A DNA stretch of 64,000 bases, taken from positions 124,001 to 188,000 of the forward strand of contig JADJYE010000033.1 of assembly GCA_016719945.1 (NCBI GenBank), read 5' to 3'. Each line of letters begins with the position of its first letter. Position 1 is the stretch's first letter. The position numbers and the translations under genes were made by a program. Below the pieces are notes generated by a model that did not search any database, was not told the origin of the DNA, and saw only the letters and a program-made list of their open reading frames with translations. Shown one piece after another: positions 8,449-17,267 of this stretch. Origin of the DNA: Polyangiaceae bacterium (lineage in GTDB: Bacteria; Myxococcota_A; Polyangia; Polyangiales; Polyangiaceae).

Positions 8449-9732
8449 ATGTTCCCGACCCACATCGATCACCTCGACCTGTATCGGCTCCCGTGGAGCC
8501 TGACCGACAACCCCATCGCGTGGCTCGAGCCGACCCAGCAGTGCAACCTCGCCTGTGACGGCTGCTATCGCATGAACGTCCGCGAGCACAAGCCGCTCGA
8601 GGTCGTCGAGCGCGAGCTCGAGACGTTTGCGCGCCTGCGCAACTTCGATGGCGTGTCGATCGCTGGCGGCGATCCCCTGCTGCACCCTCACGTCGTCGAG
8701 ATCGTCGCCAGGGTCACGGCCCGCGGGCGAAAGGCCATCCTCAACACCAACGGCGTCGCGCTCACTCGGGAGATGCTGCGCGAGCTCAAGGCGGCCGGGC
8801 TCGTGGGCCTCACGTTCCACGTCGACTCGCACCAGGGGCGGCCCGGCTGGCGAGGCAAGACGGAGCGGGAGATGAACGATCTGCGCTCTGAGTACGTGGA
8901 GCTCGTCGCCAGCGCCGGCGGGCTCTCGTGCGCGTTCAACTCCACCGTCTACGAGGACACGCTCGACCAGGTCGTCGACGTCGCAGAGTGGGGCGCGCGC
9001 AACATCGATCGCGTCCACACCGTCGTGTTCATCACCTACCGCGCCGCCAAGCTCGATGAGTTCGACTACCTCGCCGGCGGTCGCCCCGCGCCGATGAAGC
9101 AGCTCGTCTACACCACCGAGCAGACGGAGCGGCGGACCGACATCTCCGCGCGCCACGTGGCGGCCGAGCTCGCCCGCCACGACGCCCGGTACCGCCCTTG
9201 CGCCTACCTCAACGGCACGGTCGATCCCACCAGCTTCAAGTGGCTGCTCGCGATGCGAATCGGCACGCCGCGCCGGATCCATGGCTGGATGGGGGCGCGC
9301 ACGATGGAGGTCTCGCAGGCGGTCCATCACCTGTGGACCGGTCGCTACATGAGCTACGCCCCCCCCTCGGCGCTCGAGGCCGGGCGCTCGCTGCTGCTCA
9401 GCGGCTGGGCGATCGACGACGACGTGCGCCGCGCTTCGCTCGCGTGGGCGCGCTCCGCGCTGAGCGACCCACGTGACGCGCTCGGTAAGCAGCACCTCCA
9501 GGCCGTCGTGTGCATCCAGCCGATCGACCTGATGGAGGATGGTCGCGACAACATGTGTGACGGCTGCCCCGACATGACGCTGCACGAGGGCAAGCTCGTG
9601 TGGTCGTGCAGGCTCGAGGAGTGGCGAGAGTTCGGCCAGCCGCTCACCGCGGTCCCGAAGCAGCGGCGCGCGGGCCAGACCGGGTGTGGACTGGCGGGCG
9701 GGAGAGGTGACGAAAAATCGACGCAGACTTGA
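8449..9732 (+). CDS. radical SAM enzyme of unknown substrate
   Basis: TQQCNLACDGCYRMN is the CxxxCxxC motif that binds the SAM-cleaving 4Fe-4S cluster. SIAGGDPLLHP and ILNTNGVAL are the following SAM-contact motifs of the TIM barrel. The C-terminus has additional cysteines (MCDGCPDM ... VWSCRLEEW), suggesting a second cluster site. ATG 8449 (MFPTHIDHL) is preferred over 8401 because the FNR-like box lies between them. The gene ends 46 bp before the alpha-oxoamine synthase start. Shared FNR-like boxes suggest co-regulation with the lipid operon. The substrate is unknown; lipid or peptide modification are both possible. Confidence 0.82.
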   Translation: MFPTHIDHLDLYRLPWSLTDNPIAWLEPTQQCNLACDGCYRMNVREHKPLEVVERELETFARLRNFDGVSIAGGDPLLHPHVVEIVARVTARGRKAILNTNGVALTREMLRELKAAGLVGLTFHVDSHQGRPGWRGKTEREMNDLRSEYVELVASAGGLSCAFNSTVYEDTLDQVVDVAEWGARNIDRVHTVVFITYRAAKLDEFDYLAGGRPAPMKQLVYTTEQTERRTDISARHVAAELARHDARYRPCAYLNGTVDPTSFKWLLAMRIGTPRRIHGWMGARTMEVSQAVHHLWTGRYMSYAPPSALEAGRSLLLSGWAIDDDVRRASLAWARSALSDPRDALGKQHLQAVVCIQPIDLMEDGRDNMCDGCPDMTLHEGKLVWSCRLEEWREFGQPLTAVPKQRRAGQTGCGLAGGRGDEKSTQT

Positions 9733-9742
9733 TGCCCGTCAA
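9729..9742. promoter_or_regulatory. FNR-like box upstream of lipid operon
   Basis: TTGATGCCCGTCAA, a near-perfect dyad with TTGAT and GTCAA half sites, ends 36 bp before the ATG of the alpha-oxoamine synthase gene (9779). The spacing to its start is almost the same as for the box at 8401-8414. The box overlaps the last codons of the radical SAM gene. Confidence 0.55.
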
Positions 9743-9778
9743 GTACGGCGTCGAACCGTCGACATAAACGAATCCGCG

Positions 9779-11035
9779 ATGGACCTCGCCCTCGCGACTC
9801 GGCTGTCGCTCGCAGACTTCCACGGACCCGAGACCGACGATCCGCTGGCGCCCCCGCCCGACTACCTGGAGTGGCGGGCCGCGACCACCTGGGCGACGGG
9901 GCTCTACGAGAAGAGCCTGCTCGGCCCTCCCACGCCGCGCACCGAGCTCGACGTCGGCGGGCAGCGCCGCAAGATCCTCAACTTCGCCTCCTACAACTAC
10001 CTGGGGCTCGCCAAGCACCCCGCGACCATCGCGGCCGCGAAGCGAGCGCTGGACGACTACGGCACCGGCGCGTGCGGCTCGCCCATCCTCTCGGGGATGA
10101 CCGACCTGCACCGCGAGCTGGAGGCGTCGCTGTCGCGCTTCCTCGGACGCGAGTCGACCATGCTCTTCAACAGCGGGTTCGGTGGAGGGCTCGGCTCGCT
10201 GCAGGGGGTGCTGCGCAAAGGCGACGTCGCCATCGTCGATCAGAAGGTCCACATGTGCCTGCTCGACGGCGTGAAGCTCTCGGGAGCGAGCCTCGTGGCG
10301 TTCGAGCACAACGACCCGGCGTCGCTCGACGCCGCGCTCACCAAGGCGAGCGGCAAGCGGAGGCTGGTCATCGTCGAAGGCATCTACTCGATGGACGGCG
10401 ACACGGCCGACCTGCCGCAGTTGCTGCCGATCGCGGAGCAGCACGGCGTCCAGGTGTTCATCGACGAGGCGCACTCCATCCTCGCGATCGGCCCGAAGGG
10501 CCGCGGCGTCGCGGCGCACTACGGCATGCACGATCGCGTGGCCGTCCAATACGCGACGTTCTCGAAGTCGTTCGCCGGCGTGGGCGGCTTCGTCTCCACG
10601 CGCAAGGAGACGCTCGACTATGTCCGCTACTACGCGAACCCGTATGGCTTCTCCTGTGCCCTGCCCCCGGCGGTCGTCGCCTCGGTGCTCGCGGGGCTCG
10701 ACGTCGCGACTCGTGACGAGTCGCTGCGCACGCAGCTCGCGGACAACGCAGACTACTTCCGCGCTCAGCTGCGGGGGCTCGGGCTGGATGTCGGCCGCTC
10801 CACGACGCACGTGGTCCCCATCGTCATCGGGGACAACCGTGAGCTGTTGTACGGCCTGCAGTACGCCATGCTCTCGCGGGGCCTGTTCCTGGCGCCCGTC
10901 GATTTCCCGTCGGTGCCGATGGACGAGGTGCGGTTCCGAGCGAGCGTGACGGCCGCGCACACGCGCGCCGATCTGGACGAGGCGCTCGACATCATCGCGC
11001 GAACGGTCGTGCCCGCGCTGCGGAGGGCCGCATGA
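9779..11035 (+). CDS. alpha-oxoamine synthase (AONS/serine palmitoyltransferase-like)
   Basis: 418 residues from ATG 9779; the longer frame from 9686 overlaps the preceding gene and the box. The PLP-fold motifs are FASYNYLGLAKHP, GTGACGSPILSG, EGIYSMDGD, FIDEAHSILAIG (Asp on the PLP ring) and TFSKSFAGVGG (Schiff-base Lys). Enzymes of this family condense an amino acid with an acyl thioester, with loss of CO2, giving an amino ketone. The N-terminal ATGLYEKSL resembles serine palmitoyltransferase more than BioF, and no biotin genes are nearby. As first gene of an ACP/KS operon it probably uses acyl-ACP to start or release the lipid. The amino acid is unknown. The stop overlaps the next ATG (ATGA). 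Confidence 0.87.
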   Translation: MDLALATRLSLADFHGPETDDPLAPPPDYLEWRAATTWATGLYEKSLLGPPTPRTELDVGGQRRKILNFASYNYLGLAKHPATIAAAKRALDDYGTGACGSPILSGMTDLHRELEASLSRFLGRESTMLFNSGFGGGLGSLQGVLRKGDVAIVDQKVHMCLLDGVKLSGASLVAFEHNDPASLDAALTKASGKRRLVIVEGIYSMDGDTADLPQLLPIAEQHGVQVFIDEAHSILAIGPKGRGVAAHYGMHDRVAVQYATFSKSFAGVGGFVSTRKETLDYVRYYANPYGFSCALPPAVVASVLAGLDVATRDESLRTQLADNADYFRAQLRGLGLDVGRSTTHVVPIVIGDNRELLYGLQYAMLSRGLFLAPVDFPSVPMDEVRFRASVTAAHTRADLDEALDIIARTVVPALRRAA

Positions 11036-12000
11036 ACGGCGCCATCCCCGAGGACGCGACCGTCTTTATGTTTCCGGGGCAGAGCTCCAGGTACCCCGAC
11101 ATGTTCGAACGCCTGGCCAGCCAGGCGCCCGAGCAGACGCGGGAGGTGCTCGGTCTCGCCTCCGAGATCTTGGAGCGCGATCTGGCGGCGCACTACCGCG
11201 CGGACAACCCCGCGATCTTCGCTTCGAACTGCGACGTCCAGCTCGGGGTCTTCCTCGCCAGCCACGTCCACCTGGTGGCCGCGGAGCGAGCCGGGCTGCG
11301 CGCGCGCCTGTCGCTCGGGCTGAGCCTGGGCGAATACAACCACCTCGTCCACATTGGCGCGCTCGACTTCGCCGACGCCGTGCGGTTGGTTAACGCGCGA
11401 GGCGCCGCGTACGAGGCGGGGCCGCCCGGCGCGATGGCCTCGGTCTTCCCGCTCGAGGGAGACGACGTCCAGGCCGTGCTCAAGCGCGTGCGCGCGATGC
11501 GGCCGTGGGTGATCGAGGTCGCCAACCTCAACTCGCCGACCCAATGCGTGATCGCGGGCGACGCGCAGGCCATCGCCGCGGCGGGTGAGATCTTCGAGCG
11601 CGAGCATGGGGTCGAGCCGATCATGATCGAGCCGCGGATCGCCATGCACTCGTCGCTGTTCGCGCCGGTGGCGGAGGTGTTCTCGCAGGTCGTGTCGCGC
11701 GTCCGGTTCCGGCCTTCGAAGCGGCCGTATCTGCCCAACGTCACGGGGCGGCTGGAGCCCGACCCGACGCCAGACCGAATCCGAGCGCTGCTCACCGCGC
11801 ACGTGATCTCGCCCGTGCGCTTCCGGCACTCGATCGAGCTCATCGCCTCGCTCGCGCCACGCGCCACCTTCGTGGAGGTCGGACCGCGGTCGGTCCTCTA
11901 CAACCTGCTGTCGCGCAAGTGGCTCTCGAACCGCCGCTTGCGGACCGACACGCCCGAGGGGCCGCTGGCGCTCGCGGCCGCTCAGGCGGTGGCGTCGTGA
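11032..12000 (+). CDS. malonyl-CoA:ACP transacylase-like acyltransferase
   Basis: 322 residues. FMFPGQSSRYPDM is the FabD/AT N-terminal motif, LSLGLSLGEYN holds the nucleophilic Ser (GLSLG instead of the commoner GHSLG), and IAMHSSLFAP holds the catalytic His. FVEVGPRSVLYNLL is the conserved C-terminal motif. The enzyme loads an acyl group, expected to be malonyl, onto ACP. As a free-standing AT in an operon with one ACP it would serve every extension step. The Arg that normally fixes the malonyl carboxylate is not obvious by eye, so the acyl specificity is open. It overlaps the genes on both sides by 4 bp. Confidence 0.87.
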   Translation: MNGAIPEDATVFMFPGQSSRYPDMFERLASQAPEQTREVLGLASEILERDLAAHYRADNPAIFASNCDVQLGVFLASHVHLVAAERAGLRARLSLGLSLGEYNHLVHIGALDFADAVRLVNARGAAYEAGPPGAMASVFPLEGDDVQAVLKRVRAMRPWVIEVANLNSPTQCVIAGDAQAIAAAGEIFEREHGVEPIMIEPRIAMHSSLFAPVAEVFSQVVSRVRFRPSKRPYLPNVTGRLEPDPTPDRIRALLTAHVISPVRFRHSIELIASLAPRATFVEVGPRSVLYNLLSRKWLSNRRLRTDTPEGPLALAAAQAVAS

Positions 12001-12557
12001 CGCCCGAGGAGCTCTCCGCGCTGTCGCGCAGGGCGAAGCGCTCGGTCCTGTGGGAGCCTGCCGCCACGACGGTGGAGGTCCAGCTCGGCCGCGCCGAGGT
12101 CGAGCGGCTCCTGCCTCATCGCGACCCCTTCCTGTTCGTCGATCGCATCACCGCGATCGACCTCGAGCGAGGCGCCATCGCGGGAAGGCGCCACATCGAT
12201 CCTGCGGATCCGCTGTTCGCAGGGCACTTTCCGGGGGCGCCGATCTATCCGGGGGTCCTGCAGCTCGAGACGATGGGACAGCTCGGCATCTGCCTGGCGT
12301 CCTTCCTGGCGCGCGGCGCGACCGACGTGCCGCCCGGGCACACCCCGATCGACGTCCGGGCGCTGCACATCCACTGGGCCACGTTCCAGCGGGAGGTGCT
12401 GCCCGGTGACGAGCTCCTGGTGCTGGCGACGGCCCTCGAGCGCGACGATTTCGGCGCGATCTGCGCCGGCCAAATTCTCACGAACAGAGGGGCGGGTGGC
12501 CCCGACAGCATCGCGTCGTTCGCAGTGATGGAGGTGTATTTTGTCGAACAGAGCTGA
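11997..12557 (+). CDS. 3-hydroxyacyl-ACP dehydratase (FabZ/FabA hotdog fold)
   Basis: GTG 11997 overlaps the previous stop (GTGA) and gives 186 residues. LLPHRDPFLFVDRI and FAGHFPGAPIYPGVLQLE are the FabZ signatures, with the catalytic His in GHFPG and the acidic residue in QLETMGQ. It dehydrates 3-hydroxyacyl-ACP to the 2-enoyl form after the ketoreductase step. A longer in-frame start at 11919 lies within the acyltransferase gene and is unlikely. The 3' end overlaps the start of the KS gene by 17 bp. Confidence 0.87.
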   Translation: MTPEELSALSRRAKRSVLWEPAATTVEVQLGRAEVERLLPHRDPFLFVDRITAIDLERGAIAGRRHIDPADPLFAGHFPGAPIYPGVLQLETMGQLGICLASFLARGATDVPPGHTPIDVRALHIHWATFQREVLPGDELLVLATALERDDFGAICAGQILTNRGAGGPDSIASFAVMEVYFVEQS

Positions 12558-13827
12558 GCGCATCGCGGTCACGGGCATGGCGATCAACACGCCGCTCGGC
12601 GACACCCCCCAAGCCTTCCTGGAGGCGCTGCTCGCCGGGCGCTCCGCGCTGACCCGCTGGAAGCGGCTCGACACCTCGCGGATCTACTCCAAGGTCGGCG
12701 CCGATCTCTCCGACTACGACGTCACCAAGAAGCTCGGGGAGCTGGAGGGGAAGGTCCCTCCCGACGTCCACAAGCGCCTGCGGCGGCTGATCGCCAAGGC
12801 GCCATGGTCGACCAAGCTCTCGATGCTGCTCGCCGTCGACGGCTACCGCGACGCTGGCCTGTTCTCCGCCGGCATCGACACGGACCGCGTCGCCGCGATC
12901 GTCGCGGGGCACAACATCAACTTCAACTACCAGTACGAGAACCGGCTGCAGTTCGCGGAGGAGCCGGACTTCATGGACCCGCTGCTCGCGCTCACCGGGC
13001 TCGACACCGATCACGCGGGGTCGGTCTCCGAGGTGCTGCAGGTGCGCGGGCCGATCTATACGGTGGGCGCCGCGTGTGCGAGCGGCAACCACGCGCTGCG
13101 CATGGCGATCGACGAGGTGCGCCACCACGGCATGAAGGCCGCCATGGTCGTGGGCGCCGTGCTCGACTTCTCTCCGGTCGAGCTCCACGCCATGGCGCTG
13201 ATGGGCGCCATCAGCTTCGAGAGCTTCCACGACGAGCCGTGGCGCGCGAGCCGGCCCTTCGACGTCCGCCGCGAGGGCTTCGTCCCCGCGCACGGCGGCG
13301 GGGTGCTGGTGATCGAGAAGTGGGACGACGCGGTCGCGCGCGGCGCGAAGATCTACGCAGAGGTGCTGGGCGTCGAGTGCAACGCCGACGGTAACCACCT
13401 GCCTCAGCCGTCCGCCGAGGGGCAGGCTCGGCTGATGAACCGCACCCTCGAGGTGTGTGGGCTGCGCCCCGCCGACGTCGACTACGTCAACGCCCACGCG
13501 ACCTCGACGCCGCTCGGCGACCTGACCGAGCTGACCTCGATCAAGGCGGTGTTCGGCGAGCACGCCAAGAAGCTCAAGATCAACGCCACCAAGTCGATGC
13601 TGGGGCACACCTGCTGGGCGGCGCCCACCGTCGAGAGCGTCGCGGCCATCATGCAGATGAACGCCGGCGTGCTCCACCCTTCGATCAACGTCGACGAGCG
13701 CGACCCGGCGGTCGACCTCGACGTGCTCACCCAAGGACCGGTCAAACACCAGGTCGAGGTGTGCATGAAGAACTCCTTCGGCTTCGGCGGCATCAACTCC
13801 GTCAGCATCTTCCGGAGGGCGCGATGA
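12541..13827 (+). CDS. beta-ketoacyl-ACP synthase (FabF-like KS)
   Basis: 428 residues with a TTG start inside the end of the dehydratase gene. The Cys-His-His triad is complete: GAACASGNHAL holds the nucleophile, NAHATSTPLGD the first His and KSMLGHTCWAAP the second. NSFGFGGINS is the C-terminal KAS motif. The decarboxylating KS of polyketide HMG cassettes usually has Ser in place of the Cys, so this enzyme is expected to condense. The residues 40-120 (SRIYSKVGADLSD ... APWSTKLSM) resemble FabF-type KS more than modular PKS. As the only KS in the operon it probably works iteratively on the free ACP. Confidence 0.88.
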   Translation: MSNRAERIAVTGMAINTPLGDTPQAFLEALLAGRSALTRWKRLDTSRIYSKVGADLSDYDVTKKLGELEGKVPPDVHKRLRRLIAKAPWSTKLSMLLAVDGYRDAGLFSAGIDTDRVAAIVAGHNINFNYQYENRLQFAEEPDFMDPLLALTGLDTDHAGSVSEVLQVRGPIYTVGAACASGNHALRMAIDEVRHHGMKAAMVVGAVLDFSPVELHAMALMGAISFESFHDEPWRASRPFDVRREGFVPAHGGGVLVIEKWDDAVARGAKIYAEVLGVECNADGNHLPQPSAEGQARLMNRTLEVCGLRPADVDYVNAHATSTPLGDLTELTSIKAVFGEHAKKLKINATKSMLGHTCWAAPTVESVAAIMQMNAGVLHPSINVDERDPAVDLDVLTQGPVKHQVEVCMKNSFGFGGINSVSIFRRAR

Positions 13828-14564
13828 AGCTGTTCGTGAGCGGAGGCTCGCGCGGCATCGGCGAGGCGATCGTGCTCGCCGCCGCGCGGGCGGGGCACGA
13901 CGTCGCCTTCACCTATCGCTCGGGCCAGAAGGACGCGCTGCGCGTGCTCGCGGCGGCGCTCGACGTTGGGCGCGGGATCGACGTCAAGGCCTACCCGCTC
14001 GACCAGCGCAGCTCGGCGGCGGTGGAGGAGGTGGCCGACCGCGTGCTCGACGACTTCGGCACCATTCACGGCGTGGTCGCGAACGCGGGCGTGAACATCA
14101 ATGGCCTGGCGGCGAACCTCACCGACGAGGACTGGAAGGAGGTGATCGACACCAACCTGACAGGGTCCTTCTTCGTCGCGCGGCAGTTCTTGCCGACGAT
14201 GATCAAGAACCGCAAGGGCCGCCTGGTGTTCCTGTCCTCGCTGGGGCGCGGCGGGGTGACCGGACAGGCCGCGTACGCCGCGAGCAAGGCGGGGCTGCTC
14301 GGGCTGTCGTCCACGTTGGCCAAGGAGTACGGACGGCGCGGGATCACCAGCAACGTCGTCGTCCCCGGGTTCTTCGACACCGACATGACCCGCGAGGGGA
14401 TGAGCGAGTCGAACAAGCGCTTCTGGCTCGAGTACTGCCCGATCGGACGGATGGGCGAGCTCGGCGAGGTGGCGAGCGTGGTCATGTTCTTGCTCTCCGA
14501 CGGCGCCAGCTACGTGAACGGAGAGTCGATCTCGGTCACCGGCGGCCTCGACTGGGCGCCCTGA
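13824..14564 (+). CDS. 3-oxoacyl-ACP reductase (FabG-like SDR)
   Basis: 246 residues starting at an ATG that overlaps the KS stop (ATGA). VSGGSRGIGEAI is the NADP-binding TGxxxGxG motif, VANAGVNINGL is the NAG motif, and FLSSLGRGG with AAYAASKAGL gives the Ser and Y-x3-K catalytic set. SVTGGLDWAP is the usual FabG C-terminus. It reduces the ketoacyl-ACP made by the preceding KS. Confidence 0.88.
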   Translation: MKLFVSGGSRGIGEAIVLAAARAGHDVAFTYRSGQKDALRVLAAALDVGRGIDVKAYPLDQRSSAAVEEVADRVLDDFGTIHGVVANAGVNINGLAANLTDEDWKEVIDTNLTGSFFVARQFLPTMIKNRKGRLVFLSSLGRGGVTGQAAYAASKAGLLGLSSTLAKEYGRRGITSNVVVPGFFDTDMTREGMSESNKRFWLEYCPIGRMGELGEVASVVMFLLSDGASYVNGESISVTGGLDWAP

Positions 14565-14575
14565 GGAGCGGAGCG

Positions 14576-15802
14576 ATGCGCGTAGGGATCGAGAAGATCA
14601 GGGTCTACCCGACCAGCATGGCGCTGCGCATGGACCGCCTGTGTGCGGCCCGCGGCCACGACCTGGCGGACATCCGTGACGTCATGATGATCGACGAGCG
14701 ATCGGTGAACCCGCCCTGGGAAGACCCGGTCACCATGGCGGTCAACGCGGCGCTGCCGCTGCTCTCGGACCAGGACCGCGCGAACATCGAGCTGCTCTTG
14801 GTGTGCAGCGAGAGCGGCGTCGACCAGGAGAAGCCGATGAGCACCTGGGTGCAGCGCTACCTCGGGCTGTCGTCGAGGGTGCGCAACCTGGAGGTCAAGC
14901 ACGCCTGCTACAGCGGCACCGGCGCCCTGCAGCTCGCGGCCTCGTGGGTCGCGTCCGGGGCTGCGGGAAAGAAGGCCAAGGCGCTGGTCATCACCACCGA
15001 TCAGAGCCGCATGCACCTGGGCAAGCCCTACGAGTTCGTGATGGGCGCCGGGGCGATGGCGATGGTCGTCTCCGCCGAGCCTCGCCTGCTCGAGCTGGAG
15101 CTTGGCAAGAGCGGCGTGCACACCCACGAGGTGAGCGACCTCACGCGGCCGACCTCTCGCGTGGAGACGGGCAACAGCGAGACCAGCTTGCTCTCGTACC
15201 TCAACGCAATCGATGGCGCGTTTTCCGCCTACCTGGAGCGCGTCGGCGAGAAGATCTCGTACGACTACTTCGTACGCAACATCTACCACGTGCCCTTTGG
15301 GGGCATGACGGTGCGGGCCTCGCGCGCGGCGCTGCGGCATTTTGGTGACATCTCCCGGCCCGACGCCGAGCGCATCTGGCGCAAGAAGACGGCACCCTCG
15401 CTCGCCTACCTGCGGCGCATGGGCGGGACCTACGCCTCGAGCACCTTCATCGCGCTCACCACCCTGCTGGAGCGTGAGGCCGAGCTGAAGCGCGGGGACC
15501 GCATCGGCATGTTCTCCTACGGCTCGGGGTCGTGCGCCGAGCTGTACAGCGGCCTCGTGGGGGAGGGCGCGCGCGAGGTGGCGGTCGCCGCGAAGCTCGG
15601 CGAGCTGCTCGACGCTCGCCATTCGCTGACGGTCCGTGAGTACGAGGACGCCGAGCGCGAGCGGACCGCGTACATCGACTGCGGCGACTTCGAGCCCTCG
15701 ACGGACGGCTTCGGCGGTCTCTTCGATCGCGTCTACAAGGGCTCTGGCAGGCTCGTGTTCCAAGGCGCGCGCGAGCACTACCGCCAATACGGGTGGAGCT
15801 GA
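14576..15802 (+). CDS. HMG-CoA synthase-like beta-branching enzyme (HCS)
   Basis: 408 residues preceded by a GAGGAG ribosome site. The N-terminus (GIEKIRVYPTS), LLVCSESGVDQEKPMST, the nucleophile segment VKHACYSGTGALQLA and the C-terminus (REHYRQYGWS) match HCS enzymes of polyketide clusters (PksG, MupH, TaC type), as I recall them. HCS adds acetate from donor ACP to a beta-ketoacyl-ACP, giving an HMG-type intermediate. Two crotonase-fold genes and an ACP in the same operon complete the usual cassette. Mevalonate-pathway MvaS is the alternative, but no other mevalonate or leucine genes are present. Confidence 0.85.
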   Translation: MRVGIEKIRVYPTSMALRMDRLCAARGHDLADIRDVMMIDERSVNPPWEDPVTMAVNAALPLLSDQDRANIELLLVCSESGVDQEKPMSTWVQRYLGLSSRVRNLEVKHACYSGTGALQLAASWVASGAAGKKAKALVITTDQSRMHLGKPYEFVMGAGAMAMVVSAEPRLLELELGKSGVHTHEVSDLTRPTSRVETGNSETSLLSYLNAIDGAFSAYLERVGEKISYDYFVRNIYHVPFGGMTVRASRAALRHFGDISRPDAERIWRKKTAPSLAYLRRMGGTYASSTFIALTTLLEREAELKRGDRIGMFSYGSGSCAELYSGLVGEGAREVAVAAKLGELLDARHSLTVREYEDAERERTAYIDCGDFEPSTDGFGGLFDRVYKGSGRLVFQGAREHYRQYGWS

Positions 15803-16530
15803 TGGACGGGCTGCTGACGCTGGTGGTGCCGGAGGTCCTGGACGAGGGGTCGCTCGCCGCGCTCGAGGCTCGGCTCGGCGAGCTGTCCTCCTTGCCTGCC
15901 GGTCCGCTGTGCCTGCGTGGAGGACCGCGACACTTCTGTCGGGGCATGTCCTTCGCTGCGCTGGCGGTCGGCGCTGTGGACGCAGGGCCCGCGCTGCGAC
16001 GCTTCGCGCGTGTGGTCGGCAAGCTGCGTAGCGCGGCGCGCCCCACGCTCGCGGTGGTCGAGGGGGAGGCGCTCGGCGGCGGCGTCGGCCTGCTCGCCGC
16101 CTGCGACCGGGTGATCGCCACGCCAGACGCCAGCGTCGGGCTCCCCGAGGCGGTGCTGGGCGTGCTGCCCGGCGTGATCCTGCCCGTGCTGGCCGAGCGC
16201 ATGTCCGCGCAGAAGCTGCGGCTGCTCGCCCTCGACGGGCTCGCGCGGGACGCGCGTTGGGCCGAGCGCGCAGGGCTGTTCGACGATGTCGTGCCGCACG
16301 ACCAGCTGCAACAGGCCGTGCGGCGCGCCGCGCGCTCGCTGTCGCGCGTGTCCGCCGAGCGCGTGGTCGGCCTGCGCACCTGGTCGGAGGAGGCGCGCAG
16401 GCTCCCCATCGACCAGGCGCTGCTGCGAGGGGCGGACCTCACCAGCGACCTGCTGCACGACGAGGCCGTCCGCGGCTCGCTCCGCCGCTTCGTCGAGGAA
16501 GGCGTCGCGCCGTGGGAGGCGAGCGCGTGA
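15802..16530 (+). CDS. enoyl-CoA hydratase/isomerase family, ECH1-like
   Basis: 242 residues from ATG 15802, which overlaps the HCS stop (TGATG). RHFCRGMSF is the first oxyanion-hole segment and GEALGGGVGLLAACD the second. VGLPEAVLGVLPGV follows, with the Glu that can act as acid/base. In HCS cassettes ECH1 dehydrates the HMG-type acyl-ACP to a glutaconyl intermediate. Its position directly after HCS supports that role. The sequence is divergent, with a short N-terminus, so assignment as ECH1 rather than ECH2 rests mostly on order and on the second gene resembling ECH2. Confidence 0.75.
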   Translation: MDGLLTLVVPEVLDEGSLAALEARLGELSSLPAGPLCLRGGPRHFCRGMSFAALAVGAVDAGPALRRFARVVGKLRSAARPTLAVVEGEALGGGVGLLAACDRVIATPDASVGLPEAVLGVLPGVILPVLAERMSAQKLRLLALDGLARDARWAERAGLFDDVVPHDQLQQAVRRAARSLSRVSAERVVGLRTWSEEARRLPIDQALLRGADLTSDLLHDEAVRGSLRRFVEEGVAPWEASA

Positions 16531-17267
16531 GCGTGACCTTCGAGACGCGCAGCGACGGCGTGGGCCTCCTGCAGATGCAAGACCACGCGGGCCGCAACGC
16601 CATGTCCGAGCGCTTCGTCGGCGAGCTGACGCGCGCCCTCCGCGCGGCGGCCGCCTGGCGCGAGGGTAAGGTCGTGGTGCTCTCGGGGCTGCCCGAGATC
16701 TTCTCGAGCGGCGCGGACCGCGAGACCCTCGTGGGGCTGGTGTCCGGACGGCTCTCTCCGACCGACATCTTGTTGCCGAAGCTGGTGCTCGACCTGCCGG
16801 TGCCGGTCATCGCCGCGATGGAGGGGCACGCCGTCGGCGGCGGGCTCGCGCTCGGCCTCAGCTGCGATCTGGCGGTCTTGGCGCGCGAGAGCCGCTACTG
16901 CGCGAGCTTCATGAACATGGGCTTCACGCCGGGCATGGGCTGCACGCGGCTGCTCGAGTGGGCGCTGTCGCCCGCGCTGGTGGCCGAGCTGCTGTACACC
17001 GGCGTGGCCAAGCGCGGTCGCGATCTCGAGGGCCACGCGGGCGTGAACGCCGTCGTGCCGAGGGCGGAGGTCATGCCCCGCGCGCTCGACCTCGCGGAGC
17101 GCATCGCCGACAAGCCGAGGCCGGCGCTCGAGCTGCTGAAGCGGACGCTCTCCCTGCCGAGGCGACGAGCCTTCGAGGAGACCCTCACGCTGGAGTCCTT
17201 CATGCACCAAATCACTCTGCGCGACCCATCGGTGCTCGCGGGGATCGAGGAGCACCATGTTGAATGA
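16527..17267 (+). CDS. enoyl-CoA hydratase/isomerase family, ECH2-like decarboxylase
   Basis: GTG 16527 overlaps the previous stop (GTGA). FSSGADRETL and GHAVGGGLALGLSCDLA form the oxyanion hole. FMNMGFTPGMGCTRLLE resembles the GFTPG region of PksI-type ECH2 enzymes, which decarboxylate the glutaconyl-ACP to leave a beta-methyl branch. Typical crotonase catalytic Glu residues are not obvious in this segment, as in other decarboxylating members. The last 11 bp overlap the following reductase gene. Confidence 0.77.
   Translation: MSVTFETRSDGVGLLQMQDHAGRNAMSERFVGELTRALRAAAAWREGKVVVLSGLPEIFSSGADRETLVGLVSGRLSPTDILLPKLVLDLPVPVIAAMEGHAVGGGLALGLSCDLAVLARESRYCASFMNMGFTPGMGCTRLLEWALSPALVAELLYTGVAKRGRDLEGHAGVNAVVPRAEVMPRALDLAERIADKPRPALELLKRTLSLPRRRAFEETLTLESFMHQITLRDPSVLAGIEEHHVE

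Noticed and set aside
9779..11035. Biotin synthesis gene bioF
   Set aside because: Family-level similarity only; no other biotin genes are present and the context is a KS/ACP lipid operon.
14576..15802. Mevalonate or alternative isovaleryl-CoA pathway (MvaS)
   Set aside because: No HMG-CoA reductase, kinase or glutaconyl-CoA decarboxylase subunits are nearby, and the C-terminus is of polyketide HCS type.
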